Both the position numbers and the translations under genes were made by a program. This document shows positions 25,323-34,768 of a DNA stretch of 64,000 nucleotides, one piece after another. The first letter of the stretch is position 1, and each line of letters starts with the position of its first letter. Under the pieces are notes generated by a model. The model did not search any database, was not told where the DNA came from, and saw nothing but the letters and a program-made list of their open reading frames with translations. The stretch is from Mycolicibacterium porcinum (GTDB lineage Bacteria; Actinomycetota; Actinomycetes; Mycobacteriales; Mycobacteriaceae): positions 7,393-71,392 of the forward strand of contig MSTD01000019.1 of the NCBI GenBank assembly GCA_001942045.1, written 5' to 3'.

Positions 25323-25550
25323 CTAGCCGGCGTCGAAGTACGAAGACTCCAACAGATCGTGGACTGCCTTGGCGTGGACCCGGAACGATCGGCCCACTCG
25401 TACCGCAGGCAGTTCACCGTTGTGCACCAACCGGTACACCGTCATCTTCGAGACCCTCATCAGGCTCGCCACCTCGGCGACCGTCAGAAATTGAGCTCGA
25501 GGCTGACCGTCGCCAGCATCCCGCGCCGATGGCCCGTTCATAGACGTCAT
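25323..25550 (-). CDS. Small helix-turn-helix DNA-binding protein (excisionase/BldC-like, Rv0500A)
   Basis: 75 residues. After a polar leader the MerR/excisionase winged-helix domain reads FLTVAEVASLMRVSKMTVYR then LVHNGELPAVRVGRSFRVHA. Such one-domain proteins resemble BldC of Streptomyces and bind DNA directly as oligomers; the target here is unknown. ATGs at 25550 and 25541 are both possible. Placed between proC and bS22 as in other mycobacteria. Confidence 0.85.
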   Translation of the reverse strand: MTSMNGPSARDAGDGQPRAQFLTVAEVASLMRVSKMTVYRLVHNGELPAVRVGRSFRVHAKAVHDLLESSYFDAG

Positions 25551-25580
25551 CGCAACCCAATCAATCAGGCACAGGCAGTT

Positions 25581-25602
25581 CCAGCGGCTTCCCCACCGCT
25601 GG
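25581..25602. terminator. Short hairpin between proC and the helix-turn-helix gene
   Basis: CCAGCGG and CCGCTGG form a 7-bp stem with an 8-nt loop in the 138-base gap. It has no T-run, so it may be a weak terminator of proC or a feature of the downstream 5' region. Confidence 0.3.
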
Positions 25603-25688
25603 CACCGACCCGCGCATACAAAGGGAGAATAGCGTGGCGGGTGGGGTTACTGCGACGGGTGTGGGCTAATCAGTTGGAATTAATCTAA

Positions 25689-26549
25689 TTACTCAGATGT
25701 AATTCCGAGCTGCTCAGAGCGCGTTTTCGCGGCCTGAACGGCGTTGGAGACCGCGGCCCGCAGTCCCCCACGCTCAAGTTCCCGCAGCCCAGCGGCGGTG
25801 GTCCCGGCCGGCGAGGTCACCATCGCCCGCAATTGGGCCGGCGTGGTGTCCAGCGCAGCGCCTCCGGCCGCGTTCACCTCGTCGAGACGTTCCAGCAGCA
25901 TCGCGGCCGAGCCGGCCATGGTCTGCACCGCCAGATCGGTCGCCACCGCACGCGACAGGCCCGATTCCACGGCCGCATCGACCAGCGCCTCGACCATCAG
26001 GAAGAAGTACGCCGGGCCCGAGCCGGAAACGGCGGTCACCGCGTCCAGCTGTGACTCGGCGACGGTGATCACGCCGCCGACTGCGTCGAAGATCGACGAG
26101 ACCTCTTTGAGCTGCTCGGCAGTCGCGAACCGGCCCGGGGCCAATGCGCTCACCCCGCCGCCGACCACGATCGGCGAGTTGGGCATCACCCGGATCACCG
26201 GCGACCCGGCCGGAAGCTTGTTCTCGAAGTACGACGTGGCCACACCCGCCGCGATGGAGACGAACACCTGCTCGGCGGTGTCGCTGTCGGCACGCACCGC
26301 CGCCTCGGCGATCTCGTCGATCACTTTCTCGACATCGGCCGGTTTCACCGCGATGACCACATAGGTGGCGCTCTCGGCGGCAGCCGCGACCGAGGTCACC
26401 TGCACCGAGTACTTCTCCGACAGGAACTTGGCCCGGTCCGGAAACTTCTCCGCGACCACCATGTCCTTGACTTGTCTGCCAGCCCGTAACAGCCCCGACA
26501 GCAGCGCCTCGCCCATGCTTCCGCCGCCGATTATCGCGATTCTCGACAT
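25689..26549 (-). CDS. proC: Pyrroline-5-carboxylate reductase
   Basis: 286 residues. Last step of proline synthesis: NAD(P)H-dependent reduction of pyrroline-5-carboxylate. Rossmann motif IAIIGGGSMGEALL at the N terminus; the family signature lies in SGSGPAYFFLMVEALVDAAV and the downstream Thr/Ser-rich DTTPAQLRAMVTSPAGTTA. I start it at the ATG of MSRIAIIGG (26549); an upstream ATG at 26561 is possible. Ends in an AT-rich stretch carrying GGAATTA/TAATTCC inverted halves. Confidence 0.95.
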   Translation of the reverse strand: MSRIAIIGGGSMGEALLSGLLRAGRQVKDMVVAEKFPDRAKFLSEKYSVQVTSVAAAAESATYVVIAVKPADVEKVIDEIAEAAVRADSDTAEQVFVSIAAGVATSYFENKLPAGSPVIRVMPNSPIVVGGGVSALAPGRFATAEQLKEVSSIFDAVGGVITVAESQLDAVTAVSGSGPAYFFLMVEALVDAAVESGLSRAVATDLAVQTMAGSAAMLLERLDEVNAAGGAALDTTPAQLRAMVTSPAGTTAAGLRELERGGLRAAVSNAVQAAKTRSEQLGITSE

Positions 26550-26625
26550 GGGCGACAGCATTCCATGTCCGCCCGTCAGGGCCGCATTCACGCCTCCGGC
26601 TCAGGACCGGATGATTAGCCGGGGC

Positions 26626-27438
26626 TCAGGCCTGCGCGGGAACCATCGCCAACTGGCGCGTCTGCACGATGATCCGGCCCTCGCAGTCGACCACGATGTG
26701 GTCCTCGTCGAACCAGTCCTGGCCGATCTGAACCGACGTGCACATCACCCGCAGCCAGCCGTCGGCCGGCAATGCCCGCAAATAGGCCGTCAGCTGGACC
26801 GTGGGCGCCCAACCGGTGCGGTCGACGGCAAAGGTGACCGGAGCGGACACATCGCCGCACAGGAGCGCGAACAGCACGTCGGGAGCGACGCCCTTCGGCC
26901 GCACCCAGTACTCGAAAACCGGTGGGCCGCCGTCGGTGCGCGGCCCCATGGTGTGCAGCGCGGGCCGGATGTCGCAGCCGTGCGCCAGATGCACGACGTG
27001 CTCCATGGGATGCCCAGGACCGATCGGCTCCAGCCCCGGCGGCGGTTCCGGCGTCATCAACGGCACCACCGGGTTGAACGACAACAGCGGCGGCACATGA
27101 TGTTCGGGCTCCCCGAGCGTCACCGACACCGTCACCGCAATTCTGTCTCCTTGCCGGAGCTCGACATCGACCAGCCCGATCCGACGGCCCCGCTTGCGCA
27201 CCGTGGTGACCACCTGCATCGGACCGGGATCCGGTGCCCACAGGAAGTTCCCGGACACCGCGAGCGGTTGCGCCGACGTGCCCAACTCGGTGCGCGCGGC
27301 GTTGGCACACAACGCCAGCATCGCGCCGCCGTGCACCTTGGGCCCGATCGTCCAGTGCTCGTTGAGCTCACCGAGATAGACGCCGTCGCCGGCCGGCGTC
27401 AGCGCCATGGCATCGGTGAACAGGGTGGAGCCAGTCAT
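26626..27438 (-). CDS. Acyl-CoA thioesterase family protein (Rv0499-like)
   Basis: 270 residues made of two hot-dog halves, like TesB-type/acyl-CoA thioesterase II-related proteins: GPKVHGGAMLALCANAART and LAVSGNFLWAPDPGP in the first half, and GWAPTVQLTAYLRALPADGW, DEDHIVVDCEGRIIVQTRQL in the second. The actual substrate is unknown. The start MTGSTLFTDAM at 27438 fits the family; the longer upstream extension is Arg/Pro-rich and looks non-coding. It follows a TIM-barrel gene at 31 bases. Confidence 0.83.
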   Translation of the reverse strand: MTGSTLFTDAMALTPAGDGVYLGELNEHWTIGPKVHGGAMLALCANAARTELGTSAQPLAVSGNFLWAPDPGPMQVVTTVRKRGRRIGLVDVELRQGDRIAVTVSVTLGEPEHHVPPLLSFNPVVPLMTPEPPPGLEPIGPGHPMEHVVHLAHGCDIRPALHTMGPRTDGGPPVFEYWVRPKGVAPDVLFALLCGDVSAPVTFAVDRTGWAPTVQLTAYLRALPADGWLRVMCTSVQIGQDWFDEDHIVVDCEGRIIVQTRQLAMVPAQA

Positions 27439-27469
27439 GTGCGGTCCTTCTGCCGAGGGGAGGGGCGGG

Positions 27470-28315
27470 TCAGCGCAACAGATGTTTGCGGGCGAACTGC
27501 AGCGACTCGGTGAGCAACGCCTCACGCTCGGCGGCGGTCTTGGCCGCCGAGGTGGTGACTTCCAGGACCACGTGCCCGGAGAAATCACTCGCCGCGAGCA
27601 TCTGGCACACCTCGGCGGCGGGCTGGGTGCCGCGGCCGGGAACCAGATGCTCGTCGGTGGAGGCGCCCTTGCCGTCGCACAGGTGCAGGTGCACCAGGCC
27701 GTCGCCCATGCGCCGGGCCATGTCCAAGGCGTCGGTGCCCGCCGTCGCGGTGTGGCTCAGATCGAGCGTGTAATGCGCGTGATTACCGTCCAGCGGGTCG
27801 TAGGACGGGGCGAACGCCGAAATTCCGGGCCCGGGCCTCCCGCCGCGCTTGCGCATCCGCTCGATGGACGTGCCGCCCGCCCCGAAGAACCGATCGGCCC
27901 GGAACGGGAACATGTTCTCCACCGCGACCAGGACCTCGCTGTCGGCCTCCAGCCGAGCGACCTGCTCGGTGAATCCCTCGGCGTAGCGACGCTGCCACCG
28001 GAACGGCGGATGCACGACGACGGTCTGCGCGCCCAGTTGTTCGGCCGCGCGCACGCTGCGTTCCAGCTTCGGGATCGGGTTGGCGCCCCACACCCGCTGC
28101 GAGATCAGCAGACACGGCGCGTGTACCGACAACACCGGCACGCCATAACGGGCGGACAAGGCGGCTACGGCTTCCACGTCCTGGCTGACCGACTCCGCCC
28201 ACACCATCAACTCGACGCCGTCGTAGCCGAGGCGGGCGGCGTACTCGAACGCCGCCTCGGTCCTCAGCGGATAGACCGAAGCGGTGGACAGGCCGATCTT
28301 GATGGCTGGGCGCAC
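27470..28315 (-). CDS. Sugar phosphate isomerase/epimerase-like TIM barrel (AP endonuclease family 2, Rv0498)
   Basis: 281 residues of the xylose isomerase-like TIM barrel family. Visible conserved positions: LGYDGVELMVW, VLSVHAPCLL, TVVVHPPFRWQ, VAVENMFPF, LDLSHTATAG and GDGLVHLHLCDGKG, with the Glu/His/Asp residues that usually bind a divalent metal. Substrate unknown. GTG start. Clustered with a thioesterase gene and the Rv0497-like membrane protein, as in M. tuberculosis. Confidence 0.85.
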   Translation of the reverse strand: MRPAIKIGLSTASVYPLRTEAAFEYAARLGYDGVELMVWAESVSQDVEAVAALSARYGVPVLSVHAPCLLISQRVWGANPIPKLERSVRAAEQLGAQTVVVHPPFRWQRRYAEGFTEQVARLEADSEVLVAVENMFPFRADRFFGAGGTSIERMRKRGGRPGPGISAFAPSYDPLDGNHAHYTLDLSHTATAGTDALDMARRMGDGLVHLHLCDGKGASTDEHLVPGRGTQPAAEVCQMLAASDFSGHVVLEVTTSAAKTAAEREALLTESLQFARKHLLR

Positions 28316-28363
28316 GACACTAATTGTGTACCGCCGTACTAACTGCGGCGCAGGGCCGCGGCA

Positions 28364-29509
28364 CTAACCCGCGTGCAGCAACGCCAACGGCCCGAAGGTA
28401 ACCAGCGCTCCGACCGCCACGGCTGTCAGCGTGCTGCCGATGTCCTCGGTCTTGCGAACCACCCGCACGCCACCGGCCAGGCCGAGGATCACCAGCACGC
28501 CGAGCACGAGCGCGACGATGGTGTTCCACTTCCACAGCTGGTCGAAGGCGATGAACAGGCCGGCACCGAAGCCCACCGCGATCACGCACTGACCGACGAT
28601 CCACAACGCACGCACCAGCGGCGAGCTGGGCTCGGAGTCCACGTCGTAGTCGTCGTGCTCGTCGAAGGTGTCGGCGTCGCGGACGTCCTCGGACAACTCG
28701 TCGTCGTGCTCGAGGTCGAGGTCGTCGACGCCACCGCGGCCACGGGGACGACGAGGCCGGTCGTCGACGTCGGACTCACCGCCGAACAGCGACGCGTAGG
28801 AGCTGTCCCCGAACTCGCCGTCGTACTCGTCGAAGGCGCCGTCGGTGTCCACGTCGCGGGCGTCGGCCTCGACCAGTTCGTCGGCCGGCTCTGCCGCGTC
28901 GTCCTCGTCGAGGTCGTACAGGGGATCAGGGCTCATGCGCTCGGCGCCGGTGCCCGATGGCCGGTAGTCGCGCGTCGCGGCCTTGTAGGGCGCGCGGCGG
29001 GGGCGCGGCCGAAATTCGACCGGTTCCGGATCGGCGTCGCGCGCGGCCAGGTGCGCCTCGTAGTCGTCTTCGGCCTCGGTACGCACGTCGTCGGGTTCGG
29101 CGGGCCGGCCCGGCGGCTTGACCCGAGCGGGCCGGGCGCCGCCGTTGCGGCTCCCGCCGCGGCCCCGGGGCTCATCGCGCGGTTCACGGGCTTCGCGGCT
29201 TTCGCGGGGTTGCTCACGCGGCGCGCGGGGTTCGTCCGCACGCGGTTCATCCAGGATCGGTGCCACGACGGCGGTGTCGACCAGTGGATCTGGGGCCGGC
29301 ACCGACGCATCGCTCGGTTCGAACTCGATGTCGTCGGTGATGATCGGGATCTCGCCGGTGAGTTCGGCGACGGTCACCGCGTCGCTGTTGCCGCGACGGC
29401 GCCGACGGCGACCGCCGACCGGCGGCGCACCGATCGTCCCGTTCTTCGCCAGCAACTCCGCTACCGAGATCGGTCGGGTGCCGGATGGGTTGTTGTCTGG
29501 TCCTGTCAT
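28364..29509 (-). CDS. Conserved membrane protein with long acidic disordered region (Rv0497-like)
   Basis: 381 residues. The N terminus carries TRPISVAELLAKNG followed by GGRRRRRRGNS, a motif pair seen in several mycobacterial envelope proteins. Residues about 60-300 are low-complexity, rich in Asp, Glu, Arg and Pro. Three hydrophobic helices close the protein (LVRALWIVGQCVIAVGFGAG onward). Rv0497 is reported as a Ser/Thr phosphoprotein; the many Thr/Ser sites near the N terminus would agree. Role unknown, probably linked to the cell envelope. Confidence 0.8.
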   Translation of the reverse strand: MTGPDNNPSGTRPISVAELLAKNGTIGAPPVGGRRRRRRGNSDAVTVAELTGEIPIITDDIEFEPSDASVPAPDPLVDTAVVAPILDEPRADEPRAPREQPRESREAREPRDEPRGRGGSRNGGARPARVKPPGRPAEPDDVRTEAEDDYEAHLAARDADPEPVEFRPRPRRAPYKAATRDYRPSGTGAERMSPDPLYDLDEDDAAEPADELVEADARDVDTDGAFDEYDGEFGDSSYASLFGGESDVDDRPRRPRGRGGVDDLDLEHDDELSEDVRDADTFDEHDDYDVDSEPSSPLVRALWIVGQCVIAVGFGAGLFIAFDQLWKWNTIVALVLGVLVILGLAGGVRVVRKTEDIGSTLTAVAVGALVTFGPLALLHAG

Positions 29510-29539
29510 ACCTATGTTGCCTTTGGGGCTAGCTTTTCC

Positions 29540-30511
29540 TTAACGTCCGGCATCCCTCGCCGACGTCTCTACCAAGGCTGTGCCGTCGGCCTCGCTGTCG
29601 AGTTTCCGCAGAATCAACCCCTCCCGCAACGCCCAGGGGCAAATGTCGACGGAATCGATCTCCAGTGCTCGCATACTAGCTTCAGCTACCAAAGCACCGG
29701 CCACGATCTGTGGGGCCCGCTCGGCACTCACCCCTTCCAGTTCGGCACGGTCAGCCGCTGTCATCCTAGAGATGAAAGCTATGAGCTGTCTTAATCCAGC
29801 TGCGGTGAGCGTCCGCTTGACCCGTGGGCCTGCACCCGAGGGGGCCGCTCCGGTGAGTCGAGCCAGCGACCGGAAGGTCTTCGACGTCGCGACCGCCAGG
29901 TCCGGGTTCCCGGTGCGACGCATCGTGGCACCGGCATCCGCGAGCTCGGTGGCCAGCCAGTCCCGCAGCATCGCGACACGGCGCCGCCCAGGTGGGTCTT
30001 CAGCCAACCACTCCCTGGTCAGACGGCCTGCACCGAGCGGCAGGGACATCGCCACCTCGGGCTCTTCGTCGACCCCGCTCGACAGCTCCAGCGAGCCGCC
30101 GCCGATGTCGATGTTGATGATCCGGCCTGCGCTCCAGCCATACCAGCGGCGCACCGCCAGGAACGTCAGCCGGGATTCGTCGACGCCGCTGAGCACGCCG
30201 AGGGACACCCCGGTCTCGGCCCGCACCCTTGCCAGCACTTCCTCAGAGTTCGTGGCGTCGCGCACAGCCGAGGTGGCAAACGCCATCAATTCGGCGCATC
30301 CCGAGCTGGTGGCGATTTTGGCGAACTCGTCAACGGTGGCCACCAGGCTGTCGGCTCCCTTGCGGGTCAGCTTGCCCGAGTTGTCGATCGCCTCCGCGAG
30401 CCGCAGCGCCGCCTTCGTTGAGCTCATCGGGGTCGGGTGCCCGCCACGGCGCGCATCCACCACGAGGAGATGAACCGTGTTACTACCGACATCGAGCACG
30501 CCTAACCGCAC
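29540..30511 (-). CDS. ppx1: Exopolyphosphatase Ppx1 (Ppx/GppA family)
   Basis: 323 residues (Rv0496 position). Actin-like ATPase fold with phosphate 1 loop [15 protein letters not shown] and phosphate 2 loop [13 protein letters not shown]. Short-form Ppx/GppA protein without the C-terminal HD domain of E. coli Ppx. It hydrolyses short-chain polyphosphate and thus affects the stringent response. A PPK2-family kinase gene is in the same window (49250). Divergent from the Rv0495c-like gene over 149 bases. Confidence 0.92.
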   Translation of the reverse strand: MRLGVLDVGSNTVHLLVVDARRGGHPTPMSSTKAALRLAEAIDNSGKLTRKGADSLVATVDEFAKIATSSGCAELMAFATSAVRDATNSEEVLARVRAETGVSLGVLSGVDESRLTFLAVRRWYGWSAGRIINIDIGGGSLELSSGVDEEPEVAMSLPLGAGRLTREWLAEDPPGRRRVAMLRDWLATELADAGATMRRTGNPDLAVATSKTFRSLARLTGAAPSGAGPRVKRTLTAAGLRQLIAFISRMTAADRAELEGVSAERAPQIVAGALVAEASMRALEIDSVDICPWALREGLILRKLDSEADGTALVETSARDAGR

Positions 30512-30660
30512 TGCACCAACCTAACCGCAGGCGACCAGCACTTCGTGGCCGGACCTCCCGCAACCCTCCAGATGAGCGGGCCCGGGTTGTGGCGGGGGCC
30601 ACCGCGCGTCGTACCGCGGTTGGGAAATGCGTTCCGCCATATGCGAGTACCGTTTGCGCC

Positions 30661-31446
30661 GTGACAGATGTGCATCCCGGCGAAGTCGAGCTCGACTTTG
30701 CCCGCGAATGGGTGGAGTTCTACGACCCGGAGGACGCGACCCATCTGATCGCGGCCGATATGACGTGGTTGCTGTCCCGCTGGACGTGTGTGTTCGGCAC
30801 ACCCGCCTGCAAGGGCACCGTCGAGGGGCGCCCCGACGACGGCTGCTGCTCCCATGGAGCGTTCCTTTCTGACGACGACGATCGCGCCCGGCTGGACGAC
30901 GCGGTCAAACAACTGACCGATGAGGACTGGCAGTTCCGCGAGAAAGGCCTGGGCCGCAAGGGCTATCTCGAAGACGACGAGTACGACGGCAAGCCCAACC
31001 TGCGCACCCGCAAGTACAAGGGAGCGTGCATCTTCCTGAACCGGCCGGATTTCCCGGGCGGAATCGGATGTGCGCTGCACAGCAAGGCCCTCAAGCTGGG
31101 CGTCGAGCCCCTCACCATGAAGCCGGACGTCTGCTGGCAGCTGCCGATCCGGCGCAGCCAGGAGTGGGTCACCCGGCCCGACGATACCCAGATCCTGCGG
31201 ACCGTCATCACCGAATACGACCGGCGGGGCTGGGGCGAGGGCGGTGCCGACCTGCACTGGTACTGCACCGGTGATCCCGCCGCCCATGTCGGTGCCCGGC
31301 CGGTGTTCGAGTCGTATGCGCCCGAGCTGACCGCGGTGCTCGGCGAGAAGGCCTATGCCGAGTTGGCCGCGATGTGCCGGCGCCGCAGTGCCCTCGGGCT
31401 CGTCGCTGTCCACCCGGCGACCCGCGCCGCCGAGCACACCGATTGA
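30661..31446 (+). CDS. Conserved cysteine-containing protein (Rv0495c-like)
   Basis: 261 residues from the GTG at 30661. Notable are the cysteine-rich stretches [33 protein letters not shown] and GIGCALHSK, a pattern like a zinc- or iron-binding DUF (YkgJ/Fe-S type proteins have similar CxxC..C spacing, so metal binding is plausible). Strongly conserved in mycobacteria. Rv0495c has been linked to redox balance. It ends 4 bases before the convergent regX3. Confidence 0.82.
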   Translation: MTDVHPGEVELDFAREWVEFYDPEDATHLIAADMTWLLSRWTCVFGTPACKGTVEGRPDDGCCSHGAFLSDDDDRARLDDAVKQLTDEDWQFREKGLGRKGYLEDDEYDGKPNLRTRKYKGACIFLNRPDFPGGIGCALHSKALKLGVEPLTMKPDVCWQLPIRRSQEWVTRPDDTQILRTVITEYDRRGWGEGGADLHWYCTGDPAAHVGARPVFESYAPELTAVLGEKAYAELAAMCRRRSALGLVAVHPATRAAEHTD

Positions 31447-31450
31447 GAAC

Positions 31451-32137
31451 TCAGCCCTCCAGCTTGTAACCGAGACCTCGAACCGTGACGAGATGCACGG
31501 GGTTGGCCGGGTCGGCCTCGATCTTGGACCGCAGCCGTTTCACATGCACGTCAAGGGTTTTGGTGTCGCCCACGTAGTCGGCGCCCCACACCCGGTCGAT
31601 GAGCTGGCCACGGGTGAGCACCCGTCCACTGTTGCGCATCAGGTACTCCAGGAGGTCGAACTCCTTGAGCGGCAACGTGATCTGCTCCCCGTTGACGCTC
31701 ACGACGTGCCGTTCGACGTCCATCCGGACCGGGCCGGCCTCGAGCACACCGTCGCCGACCGCGCCGTCGTCGGTGTCCGCGCCACGGCGCAGCACCGCCC
31801 GGATCCGCGCGATCAGTTCGCGGGCCGAATACGGCTTGGTGACATAGTCATCGGCGCCCAGTTCGAGGCCGACGACCTTGTCGATCTCGCTGTCGCGTGC
31901 GGTGACCATGATCACCGGCACGCTGGAACGGGCACGCAGTTGCTTACAGACGTCGGTACCGCTCATCCCCGGCAGCATCAGGTCCAGCAGGACGATGTCG
32001 GCGCCGGAGCGCTCGAACTCGGCCAGTGCGGAGGGACCGTCGGCCACCACGGTGGCCTCGAAGCCTTCCTTGCGGAGCAGGAATGCCAGGGGATCGGCCA
32101 GCGACTCCTCGTCCTCAACGATCAACACGCTGGTCAT
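31451..32137 (-). CDS. regX3: Two-component response regulator RegX3
   Basis: 228 residues, OmpR/PhoB class. The phosphoacceptor is D52 in LLDLMLPG; acidic pocket EDEE at residues 8-11; K in TKPYSARE. The C-terminal winged helix reads LPLKEFDLLEYLMRNSGRVL and ends TVRGLGYKLEG. RegX3 drives the phosphate-starvation regulon. Only 8 bases separate it from senX3, so the MIRU repeats present in this gap in M. tuberculosis are absent here. Confidence 0.97.
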   Translation of the reverse strand: MTSVLIVEDEESLADPLAFLLRKEGFEATVVADGPSALAEFERSGADIVLLDLMLPGMSGTDVCKQLRARSSVPVIMVTARDSEIDKVVGLELGADDYVTKPYSARELIARIRAVLRRGADTDDGAVGDGVLEAGPVRMDVERHVVSVNGEQITLPLKEFDLLEYLMRNSGRVLTRGQLIDRVWGADYVGDTKTLDVHVKRLRSKIEADPANPVHLVTVRGLGYKLEG

Positions 32138-32145
32138 CGGTCTCG

Positions 32146-33333
32146 CTAATCCTCTCGGTCGTCTGAGTCACTCGTCGACTCATCGGTTTCGGGATAGGCC
32201 GGGATCGACAACGTGAATGTCGACCCGGTGCCCGGCTGACTCCACAGCCGGATGGTTCCGTTGTGGTTCGCGGCCACGTGTTTGACGATCGCCAGGCCCA
32301 GCCCGGTGCCGCCGGTGGCGCGCGACCGGGCCTTGTCGACCCGGAAGAACCGCTCGAAGACCCGCTCCTGATCGGCCTTCGCGATTCCGATACCGCGGTC
32401 GGTGACCGCGATCTCGACGCTTCCGCCCCGCCGGCGCCGGCTGACGGATATGCCGGATCCGTTGGGCGAGTAGGCAATTGCGTTGGACACCAGATTGGCG
32501 ACGGCAGTCACGAGCAGGGTCTGGTCACCCAGTACCCGGAAACCGGTCGGCGCATCGGTGGTGATGGAGATGTCGGCCTTGTCGGCGGCCACCTTGTGCC
32601 GCGACAGCGCTTCGGACACCACGGTGTCGACGTCGACGGCACCGAGGTCGGGTAGCCGCTCGGCGCCTTGGAGCCGGGACAGTTCGATCAGCTCGCCGAC
32701 CATGTCGGCCAGCCGGAGCGATTCGGCGACCATCTTGTCGGAGAATCGGCGCACCATGTCCGGATCGTCGGAGGAGGCCTGCAGCGCCTCGGCCAGCACG
32801 CGCATGGCACCCACCGGGGTCTTGAGCTCGTGGCTGACGTTGGCGACGAAATCCCGCCGGGTCGCTTCCATTCTGGCGTGCTCGGACTGGTCGTCGGCGT
32901 AGACGACGGCGAATCGGCGGTCCTCCTCGGACAGCAGCCGGACCCAGCCGCGGACCGAGATGCCCGAGCGTCCGGGATGTGGCAGCTTGCGCGGCGACAG
33001 GTCGACGTCGATGGGCTGGCCGGTGGCGAACACCTGCTCGGCGGCCCGCCAGGCCCGGTCGTCGAGAAGCCGGTCGCGCACGACGCCGAGCTCGGTGGCC
33101 CGGTCGTTGGCGTAGACCACGTCGTTGAAGGTGTCGACGACGATGATGCCGTTGGGCGACGCGGAGACGATGTGCTGCAGCATCTGCGACACCGTCAGGC
33201 CGGCCTGCTCAGCCTCGAGACGCCGCCGCTTGGCCACGAGGCGAGGGACGACTGCGGCGGCCACACCCGCACCGACGATCAGCGCGAGCAACGACACGAC
33301 CGCCGTCAGCAGTAACGCCGACACCAAGCTCAC
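32146..33333 (-). CDS. senX3: Sensor histidine kinase SenX3
   Basis: 395 residues. Two short hydrophobic segments at residues 1-31 with almost no extracellular loop, a PAS domain (about 50-150), then the H-box [16 protein letters not shown] (H168), N-box [11 protein letters not shown], and G-boxes DRGIGIAK and [10 protein letters not shown]. The missing sensor loop fits signalling through the Pst phosphate transporter/PhoU. The GTG start is only 6 bases after TACGAT on the minus strand, so the mRNA may be leaderless. Confidence 0.97.
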   Translation of the reverse strand: MSLVSALLLTAVVSLLALIVGAGVAAAVVPRLVAKRRRLEAEQAGLTVSQMLQHIVSASPNGIIVVDTFNDVVYANDRATELGVVRDRLLDDRAWRAAEQVFATGQPIDVDLSPRKLPHPGRSGISVRGWVRLLSEEDRRFAVVYADDQSEHARMEATRRDFVANVSHELKTPVGAMRVLAEALQASSDDPDMVRRFSDKMVAESLRLADMVGELIELSRLQGAERLPDLGAVDVDTVVSEALSRHKVAADKADISITTDAPTGFRVLGDQTLLVTAVANLVSNAIAYSPNGSGISVSRRRRGGSVEIAVTDRGIGIAKADQERVFERFFRVDKARSRATGGTGLGLAIVKHVAANHNGTIRLWSQPGTGSTFTLSIPAYPETDESTSDSDDRED

Positions 33334-33339
33334 GCGAAA

Positions 33340-33442
33340 ATCGTACGCACCCGGTGAACGTCATCCCAGCAGCGTGCGGCCAAAACGGGACATGTCACAC
33401 CGTCAAATACAGGAGTTCGGCTCGCGTTAACCCTCGGTAACC
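33340..33442 (-). promoter_or_regulatory. senX3: senX3-regX3 promoter with -10 hexamer and GTTCACC-type boxes
   Basis: Read on the minus strand: TACGAT (33345-33340) is a -10 box 6 bases before the GTG. GTTCACC (33359-33353) stands where a -35 element would be and equals the half-site reported for RegX3/PhoP-type regulators. Further upstream GGTTACC and GGTTAAC (33442-33436 and 33432-33426) form a direct repeat with 10-bp period. Autoregulation by RegX3 is the expected meaning; the match is by eye. Confidence 0.5.
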
Positions 33443-33476
33443 TGCTGTTTGCCCGCAAGTCCGAGTGTCCAGCGAA

Positions 33477-34220
33477 CTATTTCTTGGCGCCCTGCGCGGC
33501 GACCGCGGCGGCCCCGGCGGCGGCAGCCTCGGGGTCGAGGTACTCACCCCCGGCGACCAGGGGTTTGAGGTTCTCGTCGAGTTCGTAGCGCAGCGGGATG
33601 CCGGTCGGGATGTTCAAGCCGACCACCTCCTCGTCGGACATTCCGTCGAGGTATTTGACCAGCGCCCGCAGCGAGTTGCCGTGGGCGGCGATCAGAACGG
33701 TCTTGCCGGCCTTGAGGTCGGGCACGATCGTGTCCTCGTAATACGGCACGAACCGCGTCACCACGTCCTTGAGGCATTCGGTCAGCGGGCCGCCGCCGAT
33801 GTCGGCGTAGCGCGGGTCGGCGTCCTGGCTGAACTCGCTGCCCTTCTCGATGGGCGGCGGCGGGGTGTCGTAGCTGCGCCGCCACGCCATGAACTGCTCG
33901 TCGCCGTACTTCTCCTTGGTGGCGGCCTTGTCCAGGCCCTGCAGCGCGCCGTAGTGACGCTCGTTCAGCCGCCAGTCGCGGTGCACCGGGATCCAGTGCC
34001 GGTCGGCGGCGTCCAGGGCGAGGTTCGCCGTGGTGATCGCGCGGCGCAGCAGCGAGGTGTAGACCACGTCGGGCAGCACGTCGTTCTCGACCAGCAGCTT
34101 GCCGCCGCGAACCGCCTCGGTGCGGCCCTTGTCGGTGAGGTCGACGTCGACCCATCCGGTGAACAGGTTCTTCTGGTTCCAGTCGCTCTCACCGTGGCGG
34201 AGCAGGATCAGCGTCGGCAT
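33477..34220 (-). CDS. gpmA: 2,3-bisphosphoglycerate-dependent phosphoglycerate mutase
   Basis: 247 residues (Rv0489, gpm1). Glycolysis/gluconeogenesis: 3-phosphoglycerate to 2-phosphoglycerate. Active site [18 protein letters not shown] with phosphohistidine H9; second His in [26 protein letters not shown] is also present. The Ala-rich tail ending [10 protein letters not shown] is typical. Located just upstream of senX3 as in other mycobacteria. Confidence 0.97.
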   Translation of the reverse strand: MPTLILLRHGESDWNQKNLFTGWVDVDLTDKGRTEAVRGGKLLVENDVLPDVVYTSLLRRAITTANLALDAADRHWIPVHRDWRLNERHYGALQGLDKAATKEKYGDEQFMAWRRSYDTPPPPIEKGSEFSQDADPRYADIGGGPLTECLKDVVTRFVPYYEDTIVPDLKAGKTVLIAAHGNSLRALVKYLDGMSDEEVVGLNIPTGIPLRYELDENLKPLVAGGEYLDPEAAAAGAAAVAAQGAKK

Positions 34221-34270
34221 TGGTTAGTCTTCCTCCTCGCGTGCGGGCCGTGTGATCTTCTCACGACCGC

Positions 34271-34768
34271 TCAATCGTCGATGAGGTGCTCGAACGCTTC
34301 CAGGTTCTTCAGCGACTCACCGCGCGAAACCCGCCACTCCCACTCTTTCTGGATCGATGAGCGGAACCCCAGCTCCAGCAAGGTGTTGAAGTCGGAGTCG
34401 ACGGCTTCGAGCACCTGACCGAGGACCCGGTCGATCTCGTCGGCGGTGACCGAGTGCAGGGCCATCCGGCCGACGAGATAGATGTCGCCGACGTTGTCCA
34501 GGGTGTAGGCGACGCCGTAGAGCCTGCGATTGCGCTTGAGCAGGAACCGGTAGACGCCTTCGAAATTCTCGTCGGGCTTGCGGCACACGAACGCCTCGAC
34601 CCGGACCGAGTGCTCGCCGATGCTCAGGATGGTGTTGGTCTTGAGCTTCCGTTCCCCGGGCAGCTCGACGACGATGCCGGGCAGCCCACCGTGGGCGCCC
34701 TCGTGCCGTTGGTAGACCAGCTCGTGCTCGTCGAGGGTGTCGGTGATGACCTGCGCGACGTCGCTCAT
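34271..34768 (-). CDS. YbjN-domain protein (Rv0487-like)
   Basis: 165 residues. YbjN/type III secretion chaperone-like alpha/beta fold: [36 protein letters not shown] and [20 protein letters not shown]. Members are thought to act in protein-protein interactions; no catalytic residues are evident. The start overlaps the mshA stop by 4 bases. It is 50 bases before gpmA on the same strand. The gene between them in M. tuberculosis (Rv0488, a LysE-type transporter) is missing. Confidence 0.83.
   Translation of the reverse strand: MSDVAQVITDTLDEHELVYQRHEGAHGGLPGIVVELPGERKLKTNTILSIGEHSVRVEAFVCRKPDENFEGVYRFLLKRNRRLYGVAYTLDNVGDIYLVGRMALHSVTADEIDRVLGQVLEAVDSDFNTLLELGFRSSIQKEWEWRVSRGESLKNLEAFEHLIDD

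Noticed and set aside
28373..29794. A 473-residue plus-strand reading frame opposite the Rv0497-like gene
   Set aside because: Antisense to a low-complexity acidic gene with strong codon bias; composition is typical of a shadow frame.
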